Positions 25,416 through 35,230 of a stretch of DNA of 64,000 bases are shown piece after piece. The DNA comes from Pseudomonas sp. (lineage in GTDB: Bacteria; Pseudomonadota; Gammaproteobacteria; Pseudomonadales; Pseudomonadaceae), in assembly GCA_007713455.1 (NCBI GenBank), contig VMRT01000001.1, positions 310,001-374,000 of the forward strand, in the 5' to 3' direction. Under the pieces are notes generated by a model. That model had not been told where the DNA came from and made no database searches. It saw only the letters and a program-made list of their open reading frames with translations. The position numbers and the translations under genes were made by a program. Within the stretch, counting starts at the first letter, position 1, and each line of letters starts with the position of its first letter.

Positions 25416-26564
25416 GTGCAGGTTCAGGGCTATTTCGATCTTCGTTTCGAGGCCGTTCGCGATGCGTTCGGCGCGCTGTTCGACGGCACCCAGCAGCGCG
25501 GCGCGGGACTCTGCGTGCAGATCGGCGGCGAGACGGTCGTCGATCTCTGGGCCGGCGTTGCCGACAATCAGGGCGAGCAGGTGTGGCACAGCGATACGGT
25601 GGTCAACCTGTTCTCCTGCACCAAGACCTTCACCGGGGTTGCTGCGCTGCAGCTGGTCGAGGAAGGCAAGCTGCAGCTGGATGAGCCCGTCGGCCGTATA
25701 TGGCCGGAGTTCGCAGTCAATGGCAAGGAAACGATCACCCTGCGTCAGCTGCTCTGTCATCGGGCAGGGGTGCCGGCGATTCGCAGACCGCTGGCCGCAG
25801 AAGCGCTGTACGACTGGGATATCATGACCGCCGCGCTAGCTGCCGAAGAACCATGGTGGACGCCCGGCACCGATCAGGGCTACGCGGCGATGACCTACGG
25901 CTGGCTGGTTGGTGAGCTCCTGCGTCGTGTCGATGGCTGTGGGCCTGGGGAGTCGATCGTTCGTCGTACGGCGGTGCCGCTCGGGCTTGACTTCCATATC
26001 GGTCTCGGCGACTCCGAGGCTCATCGTGTCGCTTATCTCACGCGCACCAAGAACGACTTCGGTGACGCTGCCGCGCAGCGCCTGTTCAAGGCGTTGATGA
26101 GCGAGCCGGAGTCAATAAGTGTCCGGGCCTTCAACAATCCACCGTCCATCATGAGCAGTGGTAACAAACCGGAATGGCGACGCATGGCGCAACCGGCAGC
26201 CAACGGCCATGGCAATGCCCGCTCGTTGGCTGGTTTCTATACAGGGTTGCTGCAGGGCAAACTTCTGGATGAGTCGCTGCTGCGCGAGATGACCAGCGAG
26301 CACAGCGCCGGACAAGACCGCACTCTGTTGGCGGCCACGCGTTTCGGCCTCGGCTGCTGGTTGGATCAGCCGCACGTCGCCAATGCCACCTTTGGCATGG
26401 GAGAGCAGGCGTTCGGTCACCCTGGTGCCGGTGGCAGTGTTGGTTTTGCCGATCCGGAGCGTGAACTGGGGTTCGGTTTCGTGACCAATACCCTCGGCCC
26501 CTATGTGCTGATGGACCCGCGTGCTCAATCGCTGGCGCGCAGCGTTGCAGCATGCCTGCGTTGA
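25416..26564 (+). CDS. Serine hydrolase, class C beta-lactamase/EstB-like
   Basis: The 382-residue protein has the S-x-x-K catalytic motif SCTK (S67, K70), a Y161 in AAMTYGWLVGE that can serve as the Tyr of the YxN-like motif, and a C-terminal FGHPGAGG motif in place of KTG. It is therefore an EstB-type esterase/beta-lactamase family member and not likely to be a true AmpC; there is no signal peptide, so it should be cytoplasmic. GTG 25416 is favoured: AGAGGTG lies 6 bases upstream and the sequence then begins VQVQGYFDLRF. Substrate unknown. Confidence 0.88.
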   Translation: MQVQGYFDLRFEAVRDAFGALFDGTQQRGAGLCVQIGGETVVDLWAGVADNQGEQVWHSDTVVNLFSCTKTFTGVAALQLVEEGKLQLDEPVGRIWPEFAVNGKETITLRQLLCHRAGVPAIRRPLAAEALYDWDIMTAALAAEEPWWTPGTDQGYAAMTYGWLVGELLRRVDGCGPGESIVRRTAVPLGLDFHIGLGDSEAHRVAYLTRTKNDFGDAAAQRLFKALMSEPESISVRAFNNPPSIMSSGNKPEWRRMAQPAANGHGNARSLAGFYTGLLQGKLLDESLLREMTSEHSAGQDRTLLAATRFGLGCWLDQPHVANATFGMGEQAFGHPGAGGSVGFADPERELGFGFVTNTLGPYVLMDPRAQSLARSVAACLR

Positions 26565-26700
26565 ACCACTCGTCACTTCTGGCCTCGCAGGCTTTTCAAA
26601 AGAAGGGCTTGCGTCCACAATTTCAACTCGAACTCAATAGTGGCCTCACCTCGATTGGTCGCACCCTCCTAGAACGCTTCTGGTTGACGGAACCTGCCTC

Positions 26701-27327
26701 ATGAACCTGCTGAAGAGCGTCTCCCTGATTTTCTGCATGATCGTCGTTGCCGGCTGCAGCTCGAAGAGCGAGAAACCGAGCGAGGCCGCTGCCCCGGCTA
26801 CGGTCAAGGTGGATTACGCCTGGCTCGATGAGTACGAGCCGCAGTTGAAGGATGCGCTCGTGGGCAGTGGTTTCGAGGTGGAGCGCCGTGACAGCGTGCT
26901 GGTGGTGACAGCGCCGGTGGACTCGTCCTTCAATCCGGATCGTCCCGGCATGCTCCTGCCGGTAACCCTCGGGCCGATCACTCGTGTTGCAAAGCTGGTC
27001 GAGAAGGACGACAAGACTGCCGTAGTCGTACTCGGTCATGCCGACAGCACTGGCTCTGCGGACACCAATCGCACCGTCAGTCGCGAGCGTGCCGGTGCCG
27101 TGGCGGCCATTTTCCGCCTGAGTGGCCTCAAGCATAACCGCCTGCGCATTCGAGGCCTGGGCTCCGACATGCCGCGTGCAGCCAACGACAGCAAGGAAGG
27201 CCGGGCTCTGAACCGTCGGGTCGAGATGGTACTGGCGCCGCAGGCGACGATGCTCGCATTGATCGCCAAGTACGAGCAGCCGGCGCAGACCGCGACTCAG
27301 GTGGCGCAAGCCGAGGTCGCCAAGTAG
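26701..27327 (+). CDS. OmpA-family lipoprotein, second copy type
   Basis: A 208-residue protein with a lipobox VAGC (C19) and a polar mature part. The OmpA C-terminal domain (about 80-180) contains VVVLGHADSTGSADTNRTVSRERAGAV. The NxxLSxxRAxxV helix is degenerate, but the Asp and Arg of peptidoglycan binding are kept. It precedes pdxH as PA1048 does in P. aeruginosa. An acidic and glutamine-rich tail ends it. Confidence 0.88.
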   Translation: MNLLKSVSLIFCMIVVAGCSSKSEKPSEAAAPATVKVDYAWLDEYEPQLKDALVGSGFEVERRDSVLVVTAPVDSSFNPDRPGMLLPVTLGPITRVAKLVEKDDKTAVVVLGHADSTGSADTNRTVSRERAGAVAAIFRLSGLKHNRLRIRGLGSDMPRAANDSKEGRALNRRVEMVLAPQATMLALIAKYEQPAQTATQVAQAEVAK

Positions 27328-27349
27328 CGCTGCCAGGCATTGGATATCG

Positions 27350-27376
27350 ACAGGCCCGCACGCGGGCCTGTTTTCG
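27350..27376. terminator. Rho-independent terminator after second OmpA-family gene
   Basis: Arms ACAGGCCCGC and GCGGGCCTGT (27350-27359 and 27362-27371) form a near-perfect stem with a two-base loop followed by TTTT. Confidence 0.8.
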
Positions 27377-27483
27377 TTGGGCATGGTTGCCTTGAATCAA
27401 GCGCGTTGCCTGAGCACGCGGATAAGCTAGTTCATGCAGGCCGGCTGGGTTCAACCACCGTCGCCCGGCGAATGGCCGCCTGG

Positions 27484-27489
27484 TAGGCT
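27484..27489 (+). promoter_or_regulatory. Candidate extended -10 element for pdxH
   Basis: TGGTAGGCT (TG-N-TAGGCT) lies about 35 bases before the pdxH start; no clear -35. Confidence 0.35.
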
Positions 27490-27523
27490 GAAGCCTGCTT
27501 ATTCGACTACAAGGAGCCCCGCG

Positions 27524-28171
27524 ATGATCCAGACCCTGGCCGATATGCGCCGTGACTACACCCGTGACGGACTCAGCGAGGCCAATGCACCAGCCGAGCC
27601 GTTCGGATTGTTTCGTCAGTGGTTCACCGAGGCCACGAAAACCGAACAGGCGCCGGTGGAGCCTAACGCGATGTCCTTGGCTACGGTCGACTCCGACGGC
27701 CGTCCTCACTGTCGCATCCTGCTTCTCAAGGCGCTGGATGATCGAGGCTTTACCTTTTTCACCAATTACGACAGCGCCAAGGGCGAGCAACTGAATGCTT
27801 CGCCCTATGCAGCCATGACTTTCTTCTGGCCGACACTCGAGCGTCAGGTTCGTATCGAGGGGCGGGTGGAGAAGGTTACTCAGGAGGAGTCGGATGCTTA
27901 TTTTCAAGTCCGCCCCTTGGGTAGCCGGCTCGGTGCCTGGGCATCGCCGCAGAGCCAGGTGATTCGCGATCGCGCCGAACTTGAGCGTTTGCTGGCGGAA
28001 ACCGAGCAGCGCTTTCTCGACACGGCGCCCCATTGTCCGCCGCACTGGGGTGGTTATCGCCTATTGCCGGAGCGTATGGAGTTCTGGCAGGGCCGGCCTA
28101 GCCGCCTGCATGATCGTCTCGACTATCGTTTGATCGCAAGCAGCTGGCAGCGGGAGCGTCTGGCGCCCTGA
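27524..28171 (+). CDS. pdxH: Pyridoxamine 5'-phosphate oxidase PdxH
   Basis: The 215-residue FMN flavoprotein oxidises pyridoxine or pyridoxamine 5'-phosphate to pyridoxal 5'-phosphate. Typical segments are [51 protein letters not shown] and the C-terminal [17 protein letters not shown] with RLAP at the end. The ATG at 27524 is preceded by AAGGAG. An in-frame extension of 30 residues upstream is not supported. Confidence 0.97.
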   Translation: MIQTLADMRRDYTRDGLSEANAPAEPFGLFRQWFTEATKTEQAPVEPNAMSLATVDSDGRPHCRILLLKALDDRGFTFFTNYDSAKGEQLNASPYAAMTFFWPTLERQVRIEGRVEKVTQEESDAYFQVRPLGSRLGAWASPQSQVIRDRAELERLLAETEQRFLDTAPHCPPHWGGYRLLPERMEFWQGRPSRLHDRLDYRLIASSWQRERLAP

Positions 28172-28398
28172 TTGGGCCACCAACAGCGAACGAGTTCGAG
28201 GCGCTGCCATTCCAAGCATGCTTGCGCTGCAGGGGAGGGCTGCGCTTCGCTGGAATGACCGTGTGCAGAGCTTGCTCTCGGTGGTAACGTCCGGAAATCA
28301 GCAAAGCTATCGCCTGGTGCGAGGGATTTGCCTGCTGATGCTCAAAGGCGTGAAAGTGCAGCTCTTTGTTCGCACAGGTCTAGTGAAGCTGTCCGAAA
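28172..28398. other. Intergenic region after pdxH
   Basis: No supported gene. A frame from 28218 to 28460 runs into the opposite-strand small gene and looks random. A dyad with 7-base arms CATTCCA (28208-28214) and TGGAATG (28251-28257) is present, with an inner AAGCATGCTT palindrome. I see no T-rich terminator. Confidence 0.4.
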
Positions 28399-28635
28399 TC
28401 AGGCGCCGGGATAAAGCTGTACCTGCTGCTCCAGCCAGCTTTGTAGTTCCCGCCGCTTGATCTTCTGGCTCTTCGCATCGGCGAGGCGTTGTAGCATCCA
28501 GCTGCGCTTGTCTGGGTCGCTGCCGGCGATTGAAAGCGCCAGGTCCCGATCGGCCCAAAGTCGGAAGCGCATGATCAGCCAGCCGTGAAAAGCCAGGCCA
28601 GCTATGGTGGTGATGGCTATGATGAAGTAATCCAT
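28399..28635 (-). CDS. Small conserved membrane protein, function unknown
   Basis: The 78-residue protein has one N-terminal membrane helix (about residues 3-25, DYFIIAITTIAGLAFHGWLIM) and a charged cytosolic tail with DLALSIAGSDPDKRSWMLQRL and an amphipathic helix with KSQKIKRRELQSWLEQQ. I do not recognise a family. Its place, reverse-strand between pdxH and the slyB-like gene, fits a small hypothetical of P. aeruginosa in the same gap, so it is likely real. The opposite-strand frame is less convincing. Confidence 0.7.
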   Translation of the reverse strand: MDYFIIAITTIAGLAFHGWLIMRFRLWADRDLALSIAGSDPDKRSWMLQRLADAKSQKIKRRELQSWLEQQVQLYPGA

Positions 28636-28799
28636 GGATCGTCTCGGCGAGAGGAACCGGTGCGCCAGGTTCGACTCGCATAGGTATGCTAGGAAGGTAG
28701 TAAATGCTGAGTCAGGACGGAGAAGTTGCCAAGCGCTTTTTTGTCGCTACTGCTCATGCCGCCGTTCAGAACGAAACAGCTGTCCGCAGGAGAATTGCA

Positions 28800-29261
28800 A
28801 TGCGTAGGTCCATTTATGTCGCTTCCTTTACAGCTCTGACGCTCGCTCTGGGTGGGTGCGCCTCCAACCTGACCGGAGATACCTATTCTCGGGACGAGGC
28901 GCGAGCCGTACAGACCGTGCGTTACGGAACCATCGAATCTCTGCGTCCAGTGAAGATCGAGGGAACCAAGACCCCCATCGGCACCGGCGCCGGTGCCGTC
29001 GTTGGTGGCGTTGCCGGCAGTGGCATCGGCGGCGGTCGTGGCAGCGCGGTTGCTGCAGTGATTGGTGCGGTTGCCGGTGGCATGCTCGGTGCCGCGGCAG
29101 AAGAGGGGATAACCCGTACCCAGGGTGTCGAGATCACCGTGCGTGAGGATGACGGCAACGTGCGCGCCTATGTGCAGGCCGTGGAGCCCAATCAGGTATT
29201 TCGCGTGGGACAGCGGGTTCGCATCATGACCGTCAGTGGCACCAGTCGCGTGGCGCCCTGA
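28800..29261 (+). CDS. SlyB-like outer-membrane lipoprotein with glycine zipper
   Basis: The 153-residue protein has a signal with lipobox LGGC (C19) and a glycine-zipper 2TM domain: GTGAGAVVGGVAGSGIGGG and AVIGAVAGGMLGAAAEEG. The mature C-terminal part (about 105-145) is a small beta domain with VEITVREDDGNV. Family members sit in the outer membrane and are linked with envelope stress. AGGAGAAT precedes the ATG. A strong terminator follows. Confidence 0.9.
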   Translation: MRRSIYVASFTALTLALGGCASNLTGDTYSRDEARAVQTVRYGTIESLRPVKIEGTKTPIGTGAGAVVGGVAGSGIGGGRGSAVAAVIGAVAGGMLGAAAEEGITRTQGVEITVREDDGNVRAYVQAVEPNQVFRVGQRVRIMTVSGTSRVAP

Positions 29262-29293
29262 TCTTCATAGCAGCTGCCCGAGGCGGAAGTCAG

Positions 29294-29343
29294 AGCGCTG
29301 TCACCGCTCCGTGAACGGAGCGGTGACAGCGCTTTTTGTTTTT
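29294..29343. terminator. Very strong Rho-independent terminator
   Basis: A perfect 19-base inverted repeat: AGCGCTGTCACCGCTCCGT (29294-29312) and its exact complement (29315-29333) with a 2-base centre, followed by TTTTTGTTTTT. The stem is unusually long and perfect, and ends the slyB-like gene. Confidence 0.9.
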
Positions 29344-29360
29344 CGAAATACATGAATCCA

Positions 29361-29407
29361 TGACGCCAGCGTCATCGGTATGGATAATCGGGCACACATT
29401 TATGTGC
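29361..29407. promoter_or_regulatory. Two small dyads upstream of the mrp operon
   Basis: TGACG-CCAG-CGTCA (29361-29374) and GCACA-CATTTA-TGTGC (29392-29407) lie 70-117 bases before the mrpA start. They could be operator sites; no regulator is known to me. Confidence 0.35.
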
Positions 29408-29477
29408 TGTTTCAGGCAGTTGCTGTGCCTGCAAGGATAAGAATGCCTCCGCTCAGGTGGCTTAAGGGGTCTCGTTC

Positions 29478-32270
29478 ATGGCGCTTGCGCTGATCATCGC
29501 TTTGCCATTTCTGGGCATCTTCCTGCCTTTGCTCCTGGAGCGGTTTGGCCGCTCCGCTTGTGCCTTTGGCGCGGGCCTGGCGCCACTGACAGCGCTGATT
29601 CTGCTGCTGACCAAACGGGCCGACGTATTTGCCGGCCAAACCGAAATCATCCATTACGAGTGGTTGCCGCAGCTCGGACTCAACCTGAGCCTGCGCCTTG
29701 ATGGATTGGGCTTCCTCTTCGCCCTGCTGATTCTCGGCATCGGTCTCCTGGTCATTCTCTACGCACGCTATTACCTGTCGAAGAAGGACCCGATGGGGCG
29801 ATTCTTCGGCTTCTTCCTGTTGTTCATGGGCGCCATGCTCGGCGTGGTGCTGTCCGAGAATCTGCTGCTGATGCTGATGTTCTGGGAGCTGACGAGCCTT
29901 TCGTCGTTCCTGCTCATTGGTTACTGGAATCACCGCGCCGATGCGCGCCAAGGCGCGCGCATGGCGCTCGCCATCACAGGGGGGGGCGGCCTCGCTCTGC
30001 TCGCCGGGATTCTGCTGATTGGCCATATCGTCGGCAGCTTCGAGCTCACAACCGTGCTCGCTTCGGGCGATTTGATCCGTGCCAATTCGCTGTACCCGCT
30101 GACCTTGATTCTCGTGTTGCTCGGTGTGTTCACCAAGTCCGCGCAGTTCCCTTTTCACTTCTGGTTGCCACAGGCAATGGCAGCGCCCACGCCGGTATCG
30201 GCCTTCCTGCATTCCGCGACGATGGTCAAGGCCGGTGTCTTCCTGCTCGCTCGGCTGTATCCGGCGCTGGCCGAGTCGGAGTGGTGGTTCTACATGGTCA
30301 GCGTCACCGGGCTGGCGACATTGCTGCTGGGTGCGGTGATGGCGCTGTTCCAGCACGACCTGAAAGGCCTGCTGGCCTATTCCACCATCAGCCACCTGGG
30401 CCTGATTACCTTGCTCTTCGGCCTGGACTCGCGTCTTGCGGCGGTGGCGGCGATCTTTCACATCATCAACCACGCAACCTTCAAGGCTTCGCTGTTCATG
30501 GCCGCCGGGATCATCGATCACGAGACGGGCACTCGCGACATGCGCCGCATCAATGGCATGTGGAAGTACATGCCACACACCGCGGCACTCGCGATGGTGG
30601 CGTCGCTGGCAATGGCCGGTGTCCCATTGCTCAATGGTTTCCTGAGCAAGGAAATGTTCTTCGCCGAGACGCTCGATCAGCACCTGCTCGGTAGCTTCTA
30701 TTGGACGATTCCCGCGGCAGCGACGCTGGCCGGTGCGTTCTCGGTCGCCTATTCGCTGCGTTTCGTTCACGACGTGTTCTTCAACGGCGAGCCGATCGAT
30801 CTGCCGAAGTACCCGCCTCACGAACCTGCCCGCTACATGAAGATTCCGGTGGAAATCCTCGTGTTGCTCTGCCTGCTGGTGGGGATGCTACCGGCTTTCA
30901 CCGTGGGCCCATTGTTGGCGGCGGCGGTGTCGGGAACGCTGAATGGCAACGTGCCTGAATACAGCCTGTCGATCTGGCACGGCTTCAACTTGCCGCTGGC
31001 CATGAGCTTTGCTGCGCTGATTGGCGGGATACTGATCTACTCGCTGCGCAAATGGGCGTTCCGCTGGTACGAAGGGTTGCCGACGGTCGATTCGCTGGAG
31101 GTGTTCGAACGGGTGATGGGCGGACTGACCCTCGCTGCACGTCACGTCACCTGTCTGCTGGAAAACGGCTCGCTGCAACGCTACATCGCCCTCATGCTGC
31201 TCAGTACGCTGGTGCTCGTGGTTTTTGCGTTGACCCCGTTGGAAACGCTGCATGGGCCGGTCGCGCTGACGCCGCTTGATGGAATCACCGTGCTGGGTAT
31301 GGCGATTCTGGCGCTGACTTCGCTGCTGACCGTGCTTTTCCATCGCCGCCGTCTGACGGCGCTGATCGTACTCAGTGTCGTTGGTCTCATGGTCGCGCTT
31401 GGGTTTGCCCGTTATTCCGCTCCAGATCTGGCGCTGACCCAGCTTTCGGTAGAGGTGGTGACTATCATCCTGCTGATTCTCGCGCTGTTCTTCATGCCCG
31501 ACCGTACGCCGGCCGAGTCGAGCAGTCTGCGTGCCTTCCGCGATTTCGTTCTCGCGGGCGGCAGCGGCACCATGGTCGCGCTGCTTGCCTACACCGTGCT
31601 GACCCGGCCCTACGACAGCATCGCGTCGTACTTCCTCGAGAACAGTGTTTCCGGCGGCGGCGGCAAGAACGTCGTGAATGTGATCCTGGTGGACTTCCGT
31701 GGGTTCGATACCCTGGGCGAGATCGCAGTGCTGGCGATCGCCGGCGTAGGCATCTATGCGCTACTCAAAGGCCTGCGCCTGCCGCACCCGGTTCGCGACT
31801 ACGGCGGGCGACCCTGGTCGGTTGACCGGCACCCCATGGTTCTGGATGCACTTGCCCGCGCGCTGCTACCGATGGCGCTGCTGATTTCCGCCTTCATCTT
31901 CCTGCGCGGGCACAACCTGCCGGGTGGCGGATTCATTGCCGGTCTCATCACCGCGGTGGCACTGAGTCTCCAATACATCGCGCATGGCGTGAGCTGGGCA
32001 CAGGCGCGGCAACCGATCAGCTATCACGCACTCTGCGGCGCAGGCCTGCTTATTGCGGGGCTGACGGGGCTGGGCAGCTGGGCGTTCGGCTACGCGTTCC
32101 TGACGTCGTCATTCGGGTATTTCCATCTGCCTCTCGTCGGAGAGTTCGAGCTGGCGACTGCAATGGTCTTCGATCTGGGGGTTTATCTGGTGGTTGTCGG
32201 CGCGACATTGCTGATTCTTTCCAACATCGGCCAGGTCAGCCAGGACGATTCCAACAGGGAGGTGCTGTAG
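29478..32270 (+). CDS. mrpA: Mrp/Sha/Pha cation-proton antiporter subunit A (AB fusion)
   Basis: The 930-residue protein is subunit A of the multicomponent Na+(K+)/H+ antiporter. About 1-500 is homologous to complex I subunit ND5 ([38 protein letters not shown]). The C-terminal third carries the MrpA tail and an MnhB/MrpB domain with [16 protein letters not shown], so it is the PhaAB-type fused form used in Pseudomonas, Sinorhizobium and Vibrio. It sits in the inner membrane and supports alkaline pH and sodium tolerance. It is first of six co-directional genes, all overlapping or nearly so. Confidence 0.96.
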   Translation: MALALIIALPFLGIFLPLLLERFGRSACAFGAGLAPLTALILLLTKRADVFAGQTEIIHYEWLPQLGLNLSLRLDGLGFLFALLILGIGLLVILYARYYLSKKDPMGRFFGFFLLFMGAMLGVVLSENLLLMLMFWELTSLSSFLLIGYWNHRADARQGARMALAITGGGGLALLAGILLIGHIVGSFELTTVLASGDLIRANSLYPLTLILVLLGVFTKSAQFPFHFWLPQAMAAPTPVSAFLHSATMVKAGVFLLARLYPALAESEWWFYMVSVTGLATLLLGAVMALFQHDLKGLLAYSTISHLGLITLLFGLDSRLAAVAAIFHIINHATFKASLFMAAGIIDHETGTRDMRRINGMWKYMPHTAALAMVASLAMAGVPLLNGFLSKEMFFAETLDQHLLGSFYWTIPAAATLAGAFSVAYSLRFVHDVFFNGEPIDLPKYPPHEPARYMKIPVEILVLLCLLVGMLPAFTVGPLLAAAVSGTLNGNVPEYSLSIWHGFNLPLAMSFAALIGGILIYSLRKWAFRWYEGLPTVDSLEVFERVMGGLTLAARHVTCLLENGSLQRYIALMLLSTLVLVVFALTPLETLHGPVALTPLDGITVLGMAILALTSLLTVLFHRRRLTALIVLSVVGLMVALGFARYSAPDLALTQLSVEVVTIILLILALFFMPDRTPAESSSLRAFRDFVLAGGSGTMVALLAYTVLTRPYDSIASYFLENSVSGGGGKNVVNVILVDFRGFDTLGEIAVLAIAGVGIYALLKGLRLPHPVRDYGGRPWSVDRHPMVLDALARALLPMALLISAFIFLRGHNLPGGGFIAGLITAVALSLQYIAHGVSWAQARQPISYHALCGAGLLIAGLTGLGSWAFGYAFLTSSFGYFHLPLVGEFELATAMVFDLGVYLVVVGATLLILSNIGQVSQDDSNREVL

Positions 32271-32599
32271 TGGAAGCGCTGTTCGCGATCACGCTGGGAA
32301 TCATGACGGCCAGTGGCGTCTATCTGCTCCTGCGTGCCCGGATCTTTCCGGTGGTGATGGGGCTGACGCTGATTTCCTATGCGGTCAACCTGTTCATCTT
32401 TTCCATGGGCCGGCTAGCGACCGGCGTTCCGGCGGTGATAGGCAAGAGCGCGGAGTATGGCGATCCGCTGCCGCAGGCGCTGGTGCTTACGGCCATTGTC
32501 ATTGGCTTCGCCATGACCGCCTTCGTGGTGGTGCTGGCGTTGCGCAGCATCGGAGAGCTGCGTACCGATCACGTCGACGGTGAGGAGCCGCGCAAATGA
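32270..32599 (+). CDS. mrpC: Mrp antiporter subunit C
   Basis: The 109-residue subunit has three helices and is homologous to NuoK. Characteristic segment LTLISYAVNLFIFSMGRL (about 35-52). It starts at GTG 32270, overlapping the subunit A stop by one base (TAGTG). Needed for antiport activity of the complex. Confidence 0.95.
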   Translation: MEALFAITLGIMTASGVYLLLRARIFPVVMGLTLISYAVNLFIFSMGRLATGVPAVIGKSAEYGDPLPQALVLTAIVIGFAMTAFVVVLALRSIGELRTDHVDGEEPRK

Positions 32600-34095
32600 A
32601 TCACGCGTTGATCCTCCCGCTGCTGCTGCCGTTGTTCATGGGGGCGCTGTTGCTGTTCGCTCATCGCGCGAACAAGTCGACCAAGCGCCTGCTTTCACTG
32701 GCGGCAACCTGGACCCTGGTTCCGATTGCGATCTGGCTGGTACTGCTTGCCGATGATGGCCAACTGCGGATCTATGCGCTAGGTAGCTGGCAGCCGCCAT
32801 TCGGCATCATTCTCATGCTGGACCGGTTGAGCGCGCTGATGCTGCTGGTGACGGCGGTGCTGGCTGGTTTCGCAGCGCTTTATGCCTGCCGTGGTGATGA
32901 TGAGCGCGGGCCGAACTTTCACGCCCTCTATCAGTTCCAGCTGCTCGGCATCAATGGTGCCTTCCTGACCGGCGACCTATTCAACCTGTTCGTGTTCTTC
33001 GAGATCCTGTTGATCTCTTCGTATGCCTTGCTGCTGCACGGCCATGGTCAGCGCAGGGTGCGCTCGGGCATGCACTATGTAGTGCTGAATCTGCTCGGCT
33101 CCTCGCTGTTTCTGATCGGCGTGAGCATGCTCTACGGGCTGCTGGGCACCCTGAGCATGGTCGACATGGCTGCCCGTGTGAGCGCGGCCGATCCGGCCGA
33201 TGCGCCGCTGCTGGCGGCCGCCGGGTATCTGCTGCTGGTGGTGTTCGCGCTCAAGGGCGCAATCCTGCCGCTGTACTTCTGGTTGCCGCGGGCTTATGCA
33301 TCGGCCACCGCGCCGGTCGCTGCGCTATTCGCGATCATGACCAAGGTCGGTCTGTACGCGATCATTCGTGTGTTCACCCTGGTCTTCGGCAGCGAAGCGG
33401 GCGAGTTGAGCGGCATGGTCGATCTCTGGCTCTGGCCGCTAGCTCTGCTGACGCTCGGTGCGGCCGTGATAGGCGCATTGGCCGCTCGCAGCCTGCAGGT
33501 GCTGCTGGCCTATCTGGTGGTCGTGTCGGTGGGCACGCTTCTGGCGGGTATTGCGCTCGGCAGCGAGGCCGGGCTTGCTGCGGCACTTTATTACCTGGTC
33601 CACAGCACGCTGGTTGCGGGCGGCTTGTTCCTGCTCGCCGATCTGATAGCTCGTCAGCGCGGTGACCTGGGGACCGATCTGATTTCGGCGCCTGCGCTGC
33701 GTCAGCCGCTGCTGCTGGGCACGCTGTTCTTCATGGGCGCCATCTCCGTGGCCGGTTTGCCTCCGTTCTCCGGCTTTCTCGGCAAGGTGATGCTGCTGCG
33801 TGCCATCGAGCTTGGCGCAGACGCGATCGCACTGTGGGCCGTGGTGCTGGTCGGCGGGCTGGGCATGCTGATTTCACTGAGCCGAGCCGGCAGCCTGGTG
33901 TTCTGGCGTCCCAGTGCCGAGGCGGTGGGGCAGCCTGCCGATGCCATTCGGGTTCTGGCGACGGTCGGCTTGCTGCTTGGTAGTGTGATGCTGGTTGTCG
34001 CCGCCGGCCCGTTGCAGGCGTTCGTGCAGGCAACTGCTGCGCAGCTGCTGGATGTTGCGCCTTATCTGCAGATCCTTCAGGGAGGTGCGGCATGA
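32596..34095 (+). CDS. mrpD: Mrp antiporter subunit D
   Basis: The 499-residue subunit is homologous to NuoM/NuoN-type proton channels with about 14 helices. Segments FALKGAILPLYFWLPRAYASATAPVAALFAIMTKVGLYAIIRV are typical. It overlaps subunit C by four bases (ATGA) and subunit E by four. Confidence 0.96.
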   Translation: MNHALILPLLLPLFMGALLLFAHRANKSTKRLLSLAATWTLVPIAIWLVLLADDGQLRIYALGSWQPPFGIILMLDRLSALMLLVTAVLAGFAALYACRGDDERGPNFHALYQFQLLGINGAFLTGDLFNLFVFFEILLISSYALLLHGHGQRRVRSGMHYVVLNLLGSSLFLIGVSMLYGLLGTLSMVDMAARVSAADPADAPLLAAAGYLLLVVFALKGAILPLYFWLPRAYASATAPVAALFAIMTKVGLYAIIRVFTLVFGSEAGELSGMVDLWLWPLALLTLGAAVIGALAARSLQVLLAYLVVVSVGTLLAGIALGSEAGLAAALYYLVHSTLVAGGLFLLADLIARQRGDLGTDLISAPALRQPLLLGTLFFMGAISVAGLPPFSGFLGKVMLLRAIELGADAIALWAVVLVGGLGMLISLSRAGSLVFWRPSAEAVGQPADAIRVLATVGLLLGSVMLVVAAGPLQAFVQATAAQLLDVAPYLQILQGGAA

Positions 34096-34592
34096 AAGCG
34101 CGCTGGTTACCTAATCCCGCCCTGACCTTGATGCTGGCCATTCTCTGGCTGCTGCTCAACAACACGCTGAGCTTCGGGCAGTTCTTGCTCGGTCTGTTTC
34201 TTGGTTGGGCGATTCCACTTCTGGTTCGGGGGTTTCTCGTCGAGGTGCCGCGCATACGCAAGCCGCTGCAGCTGTGCGTGTTCTCACTCAAGGTGCTCTT
34301 TGACATCGTCGTGGCCAATGTGCACGTTGCCAAGTTGGTGCTGGGACCGAAGAAGAACCTGCGTCCTGCGTTCATCGAGGTGCCCATGGCCATCGAGAAC
34401 GAGTTCGTCCTGTCCACCCTGACCAGCATCATCTCGCTGACGCCTGGGACGGTGTCAGCCTGTCTGAGTGAGGATCGCCAGATGCTGATGGTGCATGCGC
34501 TGGACGTGCCTGATGTCGATGCGCTGATCGCTGACGTCAAGCGTAACTATGAAGCGCCACTGCTGGAGATCTTCGAATGCTCGCCTACGTGA
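34092..34592 (+). CDS. mrpE: Mrp antiporter subunit E
   Basis: The 166-residue subunit has two or three N-terminal helices and a soluble C-terminal domain with FVLSTLTSIISLTPGTVSACL (about 115-135), the family hallmark. It follows subunit D with a 4-base overlap and its end overlaps subunit F by 16 bases. Confidence 0.94.
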   Translation: MKARWLPNPALTLMLAILWLLLNNTLSFGQFLLGLFLGWAIPLLVRGFLVEVPRIRKPLQLCVFSLKVLFDIVVANVHVAKLVLGPKKNLRPAFIEVPMAIENEFVLSTLTSIISLTPGTVSACLSEDRQMLMVHALDVPDVDALIADVKRNYEAPLLEIFECSPT

Positions 34593-34846
34593 TTCCGTTC
34601 TGTATGGCCGTTTTGGGGCTGGCGGCGGTGTTGAATGTCGTTCGTCTGGTCCAGGGGCCAGACATGCCCGACCGAGTGCTCGCGCTCGATACGCTGTACA
34701 TCAACGCGCTCGCGCTTATCGTGCTGTTCGGCATCTGGCTCGCCTCCGACCTGTTCTTCGAGGCGGCACTGCTGATTGCCGTGATGGGTTTCGTCAGTAC
34801 CGTGGCAGTCGGTAAGCACCTGCTGCACGGCGACATCATTGATTGA
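34577..34846 (+). CDS. mrpF: Mrp antiporter subunit F
   Basis: The 89-residue subunit has three membrane helices, with RLVQGPDMPDRVLALDTLYINA (about 22-43) as family signature. The start codon lies inside the 3' end of subunit E (16-base overlap), so translation is coupled. Confidence 0.94.
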   Translation: MLAYVIPFCMAVLGLAAVLNVVRLVQGPDMPDRVLALDTLYINALALIVLFGIWLASDLFFEAALLIAVMGFVSTVAVGKHLLHGDIID

Positions 34847-34856
34847 GGGAAACGAC

Positions 34857-35186
34857 ATGCCATTCTGGATCGAAGTGCTGGTAAGCGTGTTCCTTATTAT
34901 CGGCAGTCTGTTCGCGCTGATCGGTGCGATCGGCCTCTACCGGCTGCCGGATTTCTACACGCGCCTGCATGGCCCGACCAAGGCGACGACGCTGGGTGTT
35001 GGCGGTATCGTGATCGCGTCGATGATCTTCTTCAGCAGCCAGAACGATGGCTTGAGTCTGCACGAGCTGCTGATCACGCTGTTTCTCTTCCTTACTGCGC
35101 CGGTCAGTGCGCACATGCTGGCCAAGGCTGCAATGCAGCAGAAACTGCCAGCTGTCGAACAAACGCGGGGTCAGCCCTGGGATTGA
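34857..35186 (+). CDS. mrpG: Mrp antiporter subunit G
   Basis: The 109-residue subunit has three helices; IGAIGLYRLPDFYTRLHGPTKATTLG (about 19-44) is the signature. I favour ATG 34857, preceded by GAGGGA; the frame start at 34839 would overlap subunit F by 8 bases and is also possible. It ends the operon; a hairpin lies between it and the converging glnD. Confidence 0.93.
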   Translation: MPFWIEVLVSVFLIIGSLFALIGAIGLYRLPDFYTRLHGPTKATTLGVGGIVIASMIFFSSQNDGLSLHELLITLFLFLTAPVSAHMLAKAAMQQKLPAVEQTRGQPWD

Positions 35187-35230
35187 GCCTGCCTCCTACC
35201 TTTCTTGCAGCGCCAGGTAGGTGAGCAGGC
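35187..35230. terminator. Hairpin between converging mrp operon and glnD
   Basis: Outer arms GCCTGC (35187-35192) and GCAGGC (35225-35230), inner arms CCTACCT (35195-35201) and AGGTAGG (35215-35221), with a small bulge. No T run on either side. Confidence 0.5.

Noticed and set aside
25416..26564. AmpC-type antibiotic beta-lactamase
   Set aside because: The SxxK motif is present, but the signal peptide and KTG motif are missing, so an EstB-like esterase is the better call.
28218..28460. 80-residue plus-strand frame after pdxH
   Set aside because: It crosses into the opposite-strand small membrane protein and lacks a ribosome-binding site or family signal.
29412..30821. 469-residue minus-strand frame over mrpA
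   Set aside because: Antisense shadow rich in Gln, Glu and Arg, with no motif; mrpA is certain.
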